Positions 36,585 to 48,394 of a DNA stretch of 64,000 nucleotides are shown here, one piece after another. The DNA lies in contig MNCI01006175.1 in the NCBI GenBank assembly GCA_015680685.1, positions 75,032 to 139,031 of the forward strand, read 5' to 3'. The stretch is from Gnetum montanum (Eukaryota; Streptophyta; Gnetopsida; Gnetales; Gnetaceae). The notes beneath the pieces were generated by a model that did no database searches, was not told the origin of the DNA, and saw nothing but the letters and a program-made list of their open reading frames with translations. The position numbers and the translations under genes are program-made. The number at the start of each line of letters is the position of its first letter. Position 1 is the first letter of the stretch.

Positions 36585-39060
36585 ATGCAGGGAAGTAAGA
36601 GCTAGAGGTAGGATTATGAGGAAAATAGGGATGCACTCCTGAGTGGACAGGCTAACCTAGGTGACCATCTCAAAACGTTGTCTGCATTTCACCGGTCAGA
36701 TGAACGTACCTTTGAACAACATCCTCGCAACAAGTAACCTAAAACAAAGAAGAAAATAGGGGGGACCATTGCTCGGTCGAATTACCAGAGAGGTTGTTGA
36801 AACAAGTACCATTTGAGGCGAGACAGAGTGAGCGGGCCACAAAGGAGGAACTGTAGCACGAGGCCAGGGTCTTCACCGTTGAAGCTCGGCCCAACATATC
36901 ACCATCAAATATTATCAGACTCATTGCACCCGATTGGTTACGCAAAGATTTCACCCCTACCGCTTATGACATCATCCCCCTAACTAAGCATTATCATGAA
37001 ATCCTGACCCAACTGGTTATGGCTAAGAGTCAGGCTATGCGGTCCATGCTAGAACCTCAAAACGGGGAGGAAGAGGAAGATGAATTCGCGACCCAGTCTG
37101 AACATTCATACCACACCCTTAGTCCCCATACATACATAAATCCCCTGTTTCCTCTTACCGGAGAAGTCTCCCATCTTAATCCAGCCATGACCCCTCAAAC
37201 CCACATTCTTGTCATCCCGCAGGTCACTACCCAATCATCCGTCTTGCAAGTGCAAATACCATCTCAGAATAACGTGGGGACGGTCTCATCACCGCGTATG
37301 ATTGGTATTCCATCGGTGGTACCTGTGTCCACCGTGCCTTTTTTCATCCCCCAAGTGCAACCTCAGGCCATGCCTACAACTCGCCCGGTACAAAATCCGG
37401 TGCAAACCTTTTCGTTGCCGTCCCCTGCAAGGTAAACTACTATTCAGTCATAGCAATCCATTCAACAGCCTATGGCTGGTCAGTGAATCCCGCCTGTCTC
37501 ACATAGTCAATCCGCATTATATAGTGCGTAACCCTTAGCCGCACCTACCATGCATGTCCCACAAATAAACCCACAATATCCTCACAATCTCTATTCCGCA
37601 CATCCGGTGGCGGCCAATCTCTCTACTCAGCCTGTTGGGTGGTCGCTTCCACAGGCTGCTCTGTCCCCGGGGATAGCCCCTGTGGCACCACCCGTTAGCC
37701 ATGCCATGGCGCAATTCCCATTGCCTGGCACAACTCTTCTTGTCCAACCCCCGGCTTCTCCTGCGCAAGCTTCTTCATCACCAAGTCTGGATCAAGCCTT
37801 TCTACTTATTCAGACCCTCACTGAGGAGGTTAAGCACCTCAAAGAGGCTGGCTCTGATACCATACAAATCATGGATTTCTATCAGGATGATCCCATCAGT
37901 CCAGCAGTTCCTATGCTGTCGTTGCCCCCGGGGATGTCGTTACCTCATTTTACTAAATATAATGGGGAAGGAGACCCTAATGTGTACCTGGTTACCTTCA
38001 GGTCTAAATCCTTGTTGTTACAGCAATGGCCTCATACGATCATCCATGTCTTTGCAATGTCTCTGGCAGGGAAAGCTTTGGACTGGTATCGAGCGCTCCC
38101 TCGCTCTTCCATCTCAACCTTAGAAGAGCTCCTGACACAATTTGTGACCTGTTTTAAATACAATTTAAAACCTGAAGTCACACTAGACCAACTTATGGGA
38201 GTGAAGCAGGACCCACTTGAATCAGTCCAAAAGTTCATACAGCGATGGAGTGCTACTTTGAATGAAATCTACGAGCCTATTGCAGATGCCCATCTGCTGG
38301 CCATTTTCAAAGGAGCAGTGAACGACTTCATCAAGTCTAAACTGTATTACCTTGCCCCTAGCTCCTTGAGTCAGGGTTTTGCCCAGACTAAGAGCATCCA
38401 CCTATAAAACAACAAGGGTAAGGACAAAGGTAAAGCAACAACAACGACGGTAGCTGCACTGGCTGAAGGCGCTAAAAACAAGAACAAGAAGGCACTCGCG
38501 GCGTCCCCCGAGACCACGACTAGTGCAAGTAGCGCCAGCCAAGACACTTCTGCCCTTGAAAAGCCCCCTAGCCAAAGCCAAACTTTGAGCGTAAAGAATC
38601 CTCAAAGTATACAACCCTGCCTATAAAACATTCAGAACTGTTGAAAAAATTGTTAGGGGCTGGATATATTCAGAATAAGAAGATATCCGAAGAAGCTCTC
38701 TAGCGTCAAAGGTGTCATTGTGAATTGCTGAAGAATCCTTCTTTAGCCCTGTCCAACGAACCACCAGTGCCGAGATCTTTTAAGCTGGACCGTTTTTGTG
38801 ACTACCACCAGTTGTGTGGTCACGACACCAACTACTGCTGGGCGTTGAAAGAAAACATTCAACGCATGATTGACGATGGTTCTCTGAAACTAGACGGCAG
38901 TAGTCCAACACATCCTGAAAACCAGGCGTTGCATGTGTACAAGGACCCGTTAAACGTAAATAACGCACCGTACACAATCAACGTGGTAAGTACGGATAAT
39001 GAAGGGAAGGTACCGCCTAAACAGCCCTTCATTTTACGTGTACCTACTACTTCAACCTAG
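36585..39060 (+). pseudogene. gag polyprotein of the inner Tat element
   Basis: A likely start is the ATG at 36585. The N-terminal part includes SGQANLGDHLKTL and, in another frame, ERLLKQVPFEARQSERATKEEL before a TAG. 37019-37435 and 37550-38407 lie in one frame, with a Pro/Gln-rich linker between. The capsid core is at about 37920-38350: LPPGMSLPHFTKYNGEGDP, LAGKALDWYRALP, FVTCFKYNL, FIQRWSATLNEIY and HLLAIFKGAVNDFIKSKL. After a frameshift, 38725-39060 holds the zinc knuckle FCDYHQLCGHDTNYCWALK (C-x2-H-x4-H-x4-C-like). Several stops are CAA/CAG-to-TAA/TAG type. Confidence 0.8.
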
Positions 39061-39588
39061 GGGGCAAGCTCTTCATCAGCAGCTAGCGGTGTTCCGAGGC
39101 TACCCTTTGTTATCCGGGCGTCCACTTCAACCTTAACTCAACCTCGTGCTAACGGTAAAGCCGTGGCCATGTTCGCGCCTACCCCTAAGGCACCTTTTAT
39201 CCTTAGGGTACCAAAAACACCGGCTGCTCCTTTTACGTAGGGGCAAGCTTCTAGCCATCACCATCAATCACCACCAAATAAAAAAAGGGAAGGAGACGTG
39301 TCAGTTAGTGCCACCAAAAACCATACTACGTTAGGCTTCCCTAAGCCCAGGCCCTTGGCCTCTGTCCCTGCGCCTATGCCTTCTGGGCAAGACAAGGGTA
39401 CAGAAACATAGTCACTTCCCCTCGGCAGGAAGAAACACGACCCTCCGACTGACGTTATTCTGCCTCGGGAGATTCATCTCTTAGGGCGAATGGAAGAAGA
39501 CAGAGGGGATAAATAACCCAGCCGAGAATGGGACCTCCTTGACACATTCACGCAGGTCAAGCAGGCTCTGAAATAGAAGAACACAACG

Positions 39589-40422
39589 TTGAGCCTCTAT
39601 GACCTGCTTATGACATCCCAAAAACACCGTGAGGCTATGGTTCATATGCTGACATCCATACCAGTGGATGAAAGCTTACTAGCAGAAGAGGAAGTGATAC
39701 AGGTTATCATGTTTCCTCTCGCCGCTGAGCAACCTAAACCAACCCCTCTGACCTTTCATGATAAATCCATCAAAGATGATCCAGAGAAAGGTCAAGTAAT
39801 GACAGAACCCATGTTTATCACCATCCGGGTTGGTCAATATCAGATCTGGAGGGTGCACATTGACGATGGCATAGCTGCGAATGTCATCCCTTATCTTAGA
39901 GTGGATAAGTTGGGCCTGGTCGACCAGATCAATCCTACAATGAAATTGTGCTTAAAGTCATTCAACGGGGCGCGGGTGCAAGTCAAGGGGACGGTGCGTA
40001 TCGAATTTGTGGCAGGGGATCAATTCCCAACAGACGCCACATTTCTCGTTGTCGAGGAGATGCCTGGTTTCAACCTAATCCTGGGGAGGTCCTGGCTAGC
40101 CGAACTGAGGGCAGTTTCATCACCAATACATCAAGAAATACATCTCCCTTACACAAGGTGAGAAGTAGTAATACATGGTGATGAAATAACTCCTAGGACT
40201 ATCAACAATATAGAGGAGGAACGGGGTTCAGAGATTGAGATGCCCGAAGATCAAACTCATGTCTGAACTCTCGAATAAACCAAAATGAATGATGACAGCC
40301 TAGCCCTGGCCGACCTACCATTTTAGGAAGATGGTATGGAGGAGTCAGATCACAAATTCCCCCGCCCTTACGCATCACTGAACGTAAAGGCCATCAAGAA
40401 ACAATTGCGAGTTAGCGATTGA
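39589..40422 (+). pseudogene. Protease domain of the inner Tat element
   Basis: Aspartic protease of the polyprotein. Open from 39589 to a TGA at 40159-40161, then continuing in the same frame with a few stops to a TGA at about 40420. Conserved blocks: YDLLMTSQKHREAM, VHIDDGIAANVIPYL (active-site Asp in D-D-G, a usual Tat variant), and GFNLILGRSWL (flap/C-terminal strand). The extension to 40420 (VVIHGDEITPRTINNIEEE) also looks coding. RT does not follow; a 5-kb insert separates them. Confidence 0.8.
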
Positions 40423-40656
40423 TCTGAGTGGCATTTACGCGCATCATCATATTTCCGCTAGTTTTCTGCTTACGCTTATCAATTTCATTATCAGTTTTCT
40501 TTAACATATACATACATATTTACGCTTTCTATCCACTACGCCATCTACATTTTATTTTCTGTTACGCCATTTACGCTCTTTGATTGCTATTAGTCACACT
40601 AGTACAATTATGCAAAATATGTACATTATTATCACTTACACTTTCAGACTTATGCA

Positions 40657-40764
40657 GATGGCCCGCAATGGCCTAAAACTAGGGATGGCCCGCAATGGCC
40701 TAAAACTAGTGATGGCCCGCAATGGCCTTAAACTAGTAAAGGCCCGCAAGGGCCAAAAACTAGT
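40657..40764 (+). repeat. 27-bp tandem repeat, four copies
   Basis: Unit GATGGCCCGCAATGGCC followed by TAAAACTAGG/T: 40657-40683, 40684-40710, 40711-40737, 40738-40764; a degenerate fifth copy near 40797-40822. It lies between the protease end and the 3' end of the antisense gene. Confidence 0.9.
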
Positions 40765-41015
40765 TAATCCGCTTGTATCTTACGCAAATGCTACATGACG
40801 GTCCGCGATGGGCTTAAACTAGCAATTCCATCCCACAGCAACGCAACCCATCCAAAACCTTTAACAACTCTACTTACGCTTTGCACAAATAAAGATATAA
40901 AACTAAAAAAATAAAATAACATTTAAAATCATACTGGAAAATCTTATGATTAATCTCGCCAACGTTCATATGGCCATTGTTCAATTTCATTGATAAAATC
41001 ATGCATAAATCATAA

Positions 41016-44000
41016 TTACGCATCCCCCCTGGTACCACTGTCACCCGTATCCCTTAGGTCCGCCTCTAAGCCTAATAAATCATCCTCAAGTGGGCCATCC
41101 CTTCTAAAGGGTATTCCTTCATGAGGAATGTCATCTTCACGAGGTCCTTGCTCTAACATTGGCTCCATAGGAGGACGGTCTTCATCATTACGTTGTTCTT
41201 CCTGTACTTGCTCACCAACTTGTTCGCCTTCTTCATCCACTCCTTGTACCTATATACAGTAAATACATAAGGAAAAGCCGTAATAGGATAAATCAGAAAA
41301 TTTAAAGTCAATAACACCTAAACTTACTCGCGATGGTCTTGCTTCCGCAGCAAAGGGAAGCTGATCTAAATCGACCCATAGGCGTTGCATAATTTCATCT
41401 TCAGTTAATTCAGACCATACTCCATTCCCCAGATCTGTTCCAGCCTTCACCTTCCCTTTCTCCACACTAGTCCATCGGGGTGGTTCAGGGAAGAAGGTAG
41501 GGACTGTAATCTCACCCCTAGGAAGAGCAATCTCTCTTTCCAGGGACGTGCTTACTGTCACCTGCTCCTGGAACTTCTCGAAGGCTTTGGATGCACCAAT
41601 GACATCGAGGAATACCCGCACGGATTGAGCTTCGACGGCAGAATCCCTATAATGCTGACGATAAGCGAGACTTTCTCACTTATACAGATGCTTGTGATCT
41701 TTTTCCTTCTGCCCCCACTCTTGCACACTTGCGCAAAAATCCTTCCAGTCTTGGTTTTTCTGGGCCAACAACTCTATTTGCATCCTTTGTTCCACCAATT
41801 CCCGATTGGTTTGCACGCTGTTCCTGACTACGGTCCAATAGCGAGCGTAGTCAATAACAGCCATACGCCAGTCCTCTTCACCCGTTCCCCGCGCCTACAG
41901 GAATTCGCATCGCGATTTTAAGTCTCTGACCTCTTTGGCAAGAGACACCTTTTCCCTCTCTGACCTCTGTAGCCTCTTCCAGAGGTCTTCATTGACATTC
42001 CGACTCTCCCACAAGGAGCGAGTCGAGCGTAATGCACATTTACACATTTTCTCATAAATGTTGCATGGCAGGATCGCCCCGTCTGATGAAGGCTCCATTG
42101 TGTCTAAGTCAATGGGCTCCGTAGGGTCCCATCGAAGGTGAGCTCCTGATAACAAACATTATCAAACGTAAATAAAACGTTACAATTGTATAATAAAATA
42201 AGGGTACAATAGCAGCAACATACCAGCCCCAGGATCGACGCGCTCGAGGAGCTAGATCATATCGCTGACAACACCTTCCATGAAGGCAAACTTGTCAGGA
42301 AATTCTCCCCCCGCTCTGCTCACAACGGCGGACGTGGATGCATCTTGCTCATCTGGAGCGTAATTAAGTTAAAATTTCTAGTTATTAATAGAATTCTTTA
42401 AAAAATTCTAATACGCTAATTACCTCTGCCTGATGTAGTGGGGGGTGCGTTAACATTTTCCACCTCCTCTCTCTCTTCGCACACAAGGGTCTGTGCATCA
42501 CTTATTCTAACAGCCGGGGCCTCCTCTTCCAAAACTGGGGCCCCTTCTCCACGTCGTAATACTACCGCCCCTGTTTCAGAGGTCAACCGCTCCGTAGATC
42601 TCCCTGTTCGTGCCACATAACACATTTAAACGATTCAAAATACTTTGAATAAAGTTGCATGATATGATAATTGTAATAACTTTCACTATGTCTTTACGCT
42701 TACCAGGCGGAGGTTTACTCCGTTGAACTTTGACTTGCATAGTCCTGTCTGTGCCACTAGATGGTTCTACAAGCACCTTAGTTAAGCGAGGCCTTTTTCA
42801 CTGAACCGAGGCATCTACTATCTTTGCCGCTAGGCACTTTCCCCGCGACGTGTCACCGGTGTAAGTGGGAATCACCCCACCTACACTGTCAGGGCCCCGC
42901 ACTCGAGGCTCCGCCAAATCCCTTGTCGTTATAGACTAAGACTCCCCAATTTCCTCTGGAGGATCTTGTCCTTGGGTAGTGTTGAAAATATGGGAAATCC
43001 AAGGTTTGGATAGCTGGTCTCGGTCTTGCTACATCCAGACCCCATTCCTCTAGACAACCAAAAATTCGGCAAACTGCTGGAGGCAAGCTATGAAGAAGGC
43101 GAAGTGCACACTGAAACGAGACTCAAGCTTCTTGTGGAGCTTAATCATTTCAGTGCGTAACCCCTCAGCGAAATAGTTTGCCCAGTCAAATTGAGTTCCT
43201 TCCTCCATAACCTCCTGCATGATACGGGCCTGTTCTATGGTAAAGAACCTCCCCTGCGAGAGTGTTTTGGGGAAAGCCTGGGCCCAAAAGAGGGGGTAAA
43301 TAGTATTGGCGATCTCCAGTTGAATCTTTTCACAAGGGATCCCCTTGGTCTCCTTTTTGGTCCCTAGCCACTCCTCCAGCTCTTCCTGACATTTGAGGCT
43401 CCTCCTCACTTTTTCCTCTATGGGAAGACTGTTAGAGGGGATGCCAAAGAGGTCAGCAAATAGCTGAGCGTCGATATCAAAATTTACACGCACGTGATGC
43501 ACGCGTGTGCAAAAATGCTCAGCCCTCTTGCTGAAGGAGTTGACCAGGGTTAACATTTCGCTGGCAGGGACATTAGGAGTTACGGCCAGAAATAAATGCA
43601 TTAGCCTTGCTTCCCGCAGCTTGGTGACCAACGCAATTAGGGCCGCTACGTGGCCGAGCCAGCGTTGTGCCTCCTTAATGTCACCATAGTGGAAAAGGAG
43701 GGTATTCGCCTCGCGACCGGAAATTGTAATGGTAATCTCTCAGGATTCCCTGACTGAACAACGCAAGACACATGTCTAAGTAGCAAAAACACTATTACAC
43801 AACATTTCAAAGACAAAACAAAAACAATATAATATCCTGTAAATAACAGTAGCAAAAAAACCTTACCAGGGCCAAATGGCAAAGGAAATGGAGGAAGTTT
43901 CCTCTACACGTCTGCGACGGTAAGGGGCGGGTCCAAAGTCCATTCTTCATGTAACCACCCGAGGTCTTGACAATTCTGGATGGAATCAGCATAATGAGTG

Positions 44001-45091
44001 GGATACTCATGAATGTTAAAGGACATTTGCCCCATTACACCGATGCGTACGTTGCTGGTAGAGGTAAACTCCTTTATTGCCGTTTCAGTCCAAGACAATA
44101 TATCGTTATTACCTATTAACCCATTTTCATTGATAAAAAACCTGTATCATATGACACATTATTATCTTATGCTTTACAAAATTCAGACATTTGAAACATA
44201 ATGACAATACCGCCCACAAAATAACTTACCCGCTCGAATAATGCACTGTGCCTGGTGGGTTCTGAAAGTAAGTCGAGACATGACGTGCCATGAACAAAGT
44301 GTTGTACGCATGGTAACAGCTAAACCTGGCCATTTCGCAGATCCAACTTAAGCACCTCAACCCTCTGGCGCTAAGTTCGCGGTCTTGGGGATGACCAGTA
44401 TCGATGGTCCCGTCCATCAATAAAGCCAGGATTCCCTGCATAGAACCCACTAACAGGTGCTCCAAAATAGCACCAGCCACATCCCCTGATAGATGCGACC
44501 ATACAATAACACTGTAGTTACGCAGCAAGAACTGCAGAAACTCCAGCGCATCCCTTCGGAACCATATAGCCCTCCCCTGCAACCGAGTCTGAGGGGGAGA
44601 AACGTTGGGTACGATCAGGTTTATACAACATAAAACCCCGACTATGTCCAGGACGATTAAGACGGGTTTCAACATAATACTGTACAAAAAAAATAAACAC
44701 ATTATCGTCTAGATTTCGATTCCATGTTTAAACTATAGAAAATTTACAAATTATGCTCTAGCTATACAGCCGAAATTGCCTAAACCCTTGCAACAGTATA
44801 AGGTTTGTCCCTGACAGCGGCGATAGACGCAATACTATTGTATAAACCCTCGTTTTAATGCGAGGTCCATAGCCTAAGACTCTAATTTACGCAGAATGAC
44901 ACAAAATGAATAAACACTGCAAAGAAGAAGCATATCACAGAAAGCAACACAAATAAGCCAGGGATGGCCTACCGATTCAGTGGAGTGACATCCCTCACTT
45001 CAACCAAAGCCTGCGAAGCACGCTTCAGGCTCCCTTGTACTTCATCTATCTTTGCCAATTTCGCGTCCTTCCCTCTTACTTTCGATGCCAT
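41016..45091 (-). pseudogene. Eight-exon antisense gene inside the Tat element; FCP1/NIF-like domain
   Basis: Exons, in transcript order: 45091-44973, 44679-44230, 44141-43867, 43753-42704, 42603-42424, 42352-42224, 42145-41328, 41249-41016. Every intron is GT-AG and the phases join in one frame for 1085 codons (ATG to TAA), broken by about nine in-frame stops, mostly TAG, with no frameshift. Exon 2 resembles FCP1/NIF-type HAD phosphatases: KPVLIVLDIVGVL at the D-x-D-x-T position (second Asp is Val), RRDALEFLQFLLRNYSVIVW, DGTIDTG, and YNTLFM to F-Q-N-P-P-G-T-V; probably not catalytic. Exon 4 has a helical domain (LFADLFGIPSN, YPLFWAQAFPKTLSQGRFF). Exon 7 is coiled-coil-like and ends with PPRW to ELTEDEIMQRLW. 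Exon 8 is acidic. The function is unknown; it reads opposite to gag-pol, between protease and RT. Confidence 0.75.
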
Positions 45092-45225
45092 TGTTATAGT
45101 CTTCACACCTTCACGCCTTCACACAAATAATGTGCTACAATCTTTTGTTCTTTCTCCTTCTCTCTGTGACAGCTGAGAATTCAAGTTCGCGATAGCCAAC
45201 AACCTGTTTTCAAAAAGAACTGCCT

Positions 45226-45232
45226 ACTTATA
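45226..45232 (-). promoter_or_regulatory. TATA box of the antisense gene
   Basis: The minus strand reads TATAAGT (within ACATATAAGTAGG), about 135 nt upstream of the ATG at 45091. This gives a plausible 5'UTR of about 100 nt and supports an independent transcription unit. Confidence 0.5.
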
Positions 45233-45554
45233 TGTAAAATTAACCAACTTGACGCCCGATTGCAGCGAGACTTGCCCAAATGCTGGTGTCAGTATGAGCT
45301 GGAAACCGAAAATCAAGCCATTAATTGCAACAGATATCGTGTGCATTACGGTTCAAAACGACCTTAAACTATTGCTTCTTATCTCCTCGTAATTAGGTCG
45401 CATTAATTACAGGCTGTTCATGATGTTCAAAATTCAGTTAGCTTCTCACGCTCAGAGACGTCACATCACATCCTTTTTCTTTTAGACTAAGCCAAGCGTT
45501 ATTCGTTAAATACTTATAGCATCCAACTTAGCACTTTTCTAATTACTTTTATAT

Positions 45555-45570
45555 TTGACAATTTTGCAGG
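45555..45570 (+). promoter_or_regulatory. Candidate 3' splice site ahead of RT
   Basis: TTTGACAATTTTGCAG|GG lies about 12 nt before the RT-frame ATG at 45582. Ogre/Tat elements are known for an intron between protease and RT. If used here, the intron on the sense transcript would contain the whole antisense gene. No matching donor in the right phase was settled on. Confidence 0.35.
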
Positions 45571-45581
45571 GTAATTGAAAA

Positions 45582-48356
45582 ATGGACGAAACTTTATCTG
45601 CACTCCTAGTTTTAACAGGTCCATATGGGAGAGTAGTTAGACAATTCGATTTTACACTAGTAGAAACTAACCCTTTCCTCGATGACGTAACCATAGCCAC
45701 GTTGGAAACATCTCCAGAATGGCCAGAACAATCGATGCGCACGCTAGACCTGGAGGCTGGAGACATAACCGAAGATCCCCTTAGCGAGGTTTCTATCGTT
45801 ACGCATAAAGGTGAGCCCAGAACTCTTAAGGTTAGTTCTCTACTAGACCAGAAAATGCATGACACTATAAAACAGGTCCTCCAGGACAACGTCACAGTAT
45901 TTGCATGGTTATACGAAGACATGCTGGGACTAGATCTAAGGTTAATTCAACATAACATAATCTTAGACCCGCATATTAGAGCGATTAAGCAAAAAGCAAG
46001 AAAAATCAAACCAGAGATCGCGCTAGCAGTGTGTGATGAGATCACCAAACTGTATCAGGCTGGTTTCATCTGCGCGGTCAATTACTCGGATTGGGTATCT
46101 AACATTGTAGTTGTCCCAAAGAAGATTAGAAGCATACGCATCTGTATAGACTTCCGAGATTTAAACAAAGCCACAATCAAGGACAACTTTCCAGTATCGA
46201 GTATTGACCAACTAGTCGATACAACAGCTAGGCATGCGCTTCTATCCTTCATGGATGGCTTTTCAGGCTATAATCAGATTCGCATCAACCTAGAACATCA
46301 ATTGACCACAACATTCATGATGCCCTAGGGCACCTTTTGCTATACCATGATGCCTTTTGGCTTGAAAAACGTCGGAGCGACGTATCAACGGGCTATGACA
46401 TACATCTTTAGTGATTATCTCCTAGGAATACTGAATGATTATGTTGATGATATAGCTGTTAAGTCTATGAAATCAGAAGATCATTCAGAGGACCTAGAGT
46501 TAGTACTTAAAAGATGCTCCAAATACGACCTTCGGCTCAACCCAAAGAAGTGCGTATTCGGAGTCAAAACAGGATGCATGCTGGGGTTTGTGGTGTCAGA
46601 AACTGGCATACGAGTAGACACTGATAAGGTCAAAGCCATTGTCGAGTTAATGCCTCCCACAAATCTCAAGCAATTACGCGGGTTACAAGGACGATTACAG
46701 TTTATCAAGCGGTTCATCTCGAGATTAACAGATAAACTACACCCTATGTAGCATCTCCTTAAGAAAGGTGTTAATTTCGAGTGGACAGACGATTGCCAGC
46801 GTGCATTTGACAGCCTAAAATAGGAACTTGAATGCTTGCCAACGGTATTCCCACCACAAAGGGATCAACCATTCTACATTTACCTTGCAACCTCGGACGT
46901 AGCCTTAGCCGCATTACTTTGTCAAAAGAGAAGCGATGGGTCAGAAGTACCCATCTACTACTTGAGTCATGCCCTATGTGCATATGAAATGAGGTACAAC
47001 GCAGTAGAGCGTAATTGCTTAGCATTATTATTTACGCTCAAGAAGTGCAGACATTATCTTTTTCGTAGCCAGGTCAACATTATCTATAAAAATAACATCC
47101 TTAGGGCCATTACGCATAATCTATACGAAAGTAGTAAAATAGCTCGTTGCAAAGCTATCACGGTAGAATTCGATCTGCATTACATTGGTCAATCCTATAC
47201 AAAAGGCCAAGCGATAGCTGACCAATTAATAACATCACCTATTGACAGTCAAGCAACCATAGAGCCTGAATTTCCAGATGAACATGTACATAGTTTAAGC
47301 CCTGTTTTAATAGGCCCCGAAGCAACGTTATATTTTGACGGAGCTTCAACTGTTAGAGGCGGCAGTGTTGCTACAGTCATTACGCTATCACCTAAGGATG
47401 TGCATCTTCATGCTTATCGCCTGACCTTTCCCTGTATGAACAATGTGGCAGAGTACGAGGGGCTCGTCAGGGGATTATTAACTGCCAGAGAACTTGATGT
47501 TCGACACCTGGCAATTAGGGGTGATTCAATGCTTGTTATAAATCAAATCACAGGATTCTACGCCTGCAAGGCTTTACATTTATAGCCCTACTACGATATG
47601 GCTAAAGATCTTCTGAAGCGGTTCATGATCATCGATGCCCAACACGTGCCACGAAATGATAACACACTAGCCGATGCATTGGCTACATTAGCCTTAAACA
47701 TGTCATCACACTTGCTTGATACTTGTCCCACGTTAATAACAGATTGTACAGGTCCTATTGTTCAAGTGGCACAAATATCTTCACTGCTCGAGGATAAAAC
47801 GCCAGAGTGGTACGACAACATTAAAACTTATCTCTTGCATGGAGAACCACCACACGAGTTAACACGCGCACAGAAAGATGCTATTCGCAAACGAGCTAGG
47901 TAGTATGTCATCATAGGAGACAATACCCTTTGTAGACGCTCTTTTGATGGAGTACTGCTTACTTGCATCAACAAAGACCAGGCACAACGCATAGTAGGCG
48001 AAGTCCATGAGGGATTATGCGGAGGACACGTAGCGCCATGAGCCATGGCTTCTAAAATCCGTCGCTTAGGGTATTACTGGCCATACATGGAAAAATATTA
48101 TCTTACAAAGGTCAAAACATGCGACACGTGCCAACGTTACGCGAACCTTATACACGTGTCGCCTACAGAACTACACACGATGCAGATAACATGGCCCTTT
48201 CAACGATGGGGATTAGACATTATAGGGCCTATCACACTGAAATCTTCCACAGGTCATAGCTTCATAATCACTGCCATTGAGTATTTCATGAAGTGGGTAG
48301 AGGCCATTCCTTTGTGGAAGATCACGTCGCAACAGATCTATCATTTCATTCTATAG
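45582..48356 (+). pseudogene. RT, dual RNase H and partial integrase of the inner Tat element
   Basis: One continuous frame of 2775 nt with no frameshift but seven stops, including the terminal one: TAG at 46326, 46749, 46821, 47583, 47901, 48354 and TGA near 48040. RT blocks: FICAVNYSDWVSNIVVVPKK, CIDFRDLNKAT, DGFSGYNQI, CYTMMPFGLKNVGATYQRAM and the catalytic YVDD at about 46441. RNase H1: FYIYLATSDVALAALL and YNAVERNCLALLFTLKK. Second RNase H-like domain: LYFDGASTVRGG, NNVAEYEGLVRGLLTA and IRGDSMLVINQI. Integrase: HHCC-type zinc region with CDTCQRYANL, then WGLDIIGPI and AIEYFMKWVEA, truncated before the second catalytic Asp. The order and double RNase H place it in Tat/Ogre. Confidence 0.88.
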
Positions 48357-48394
48357 TCAACATTTAAAATTATCAACAAGCGATGCAACATTAC

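Larger units (their letters stand above)
34455..48360 (+). mobile_element. Inner Tat-lineage gypsy element, 3' truncated, carrying an antisense gene
   Basis: Base composition shifts sharply at 34455 (GC-richer, many GCGTAA/TTACGC words) and back near 48360. Content in order: probable 5' LTR, gag, zinc knuckle, protease, a 5-kb insert with a minus-strand gene, RT, RNase H, a second RNase H-like domain and the first part of integrase. The double RNase H marks the Tat lineage. It is inserted in the outer element's protease codons. Its 3' end and 3' LTR are gone, and the truncated integrase joins directly to the AT-rich integrase C-terminus of the outer element. Confidence 0.75.

Noticed and set aside
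37535-38238. Minus-strand ORFs opposite gag
   Set aside because: Shadows of the gag core; no domain and no continuation.
40155-40162. AAG|GTGAGA as donor of a protease-RT intron
   Set aside because: The protease frame continues beyond it with coding-like sequence to about 40420, and the joined phase does not enter the RT frame.
45539-45922. 127-residue minus-strand ORF
   Set aside because: Shadow of the RT N-terminal region on the plus strand, which has clear family similarity.
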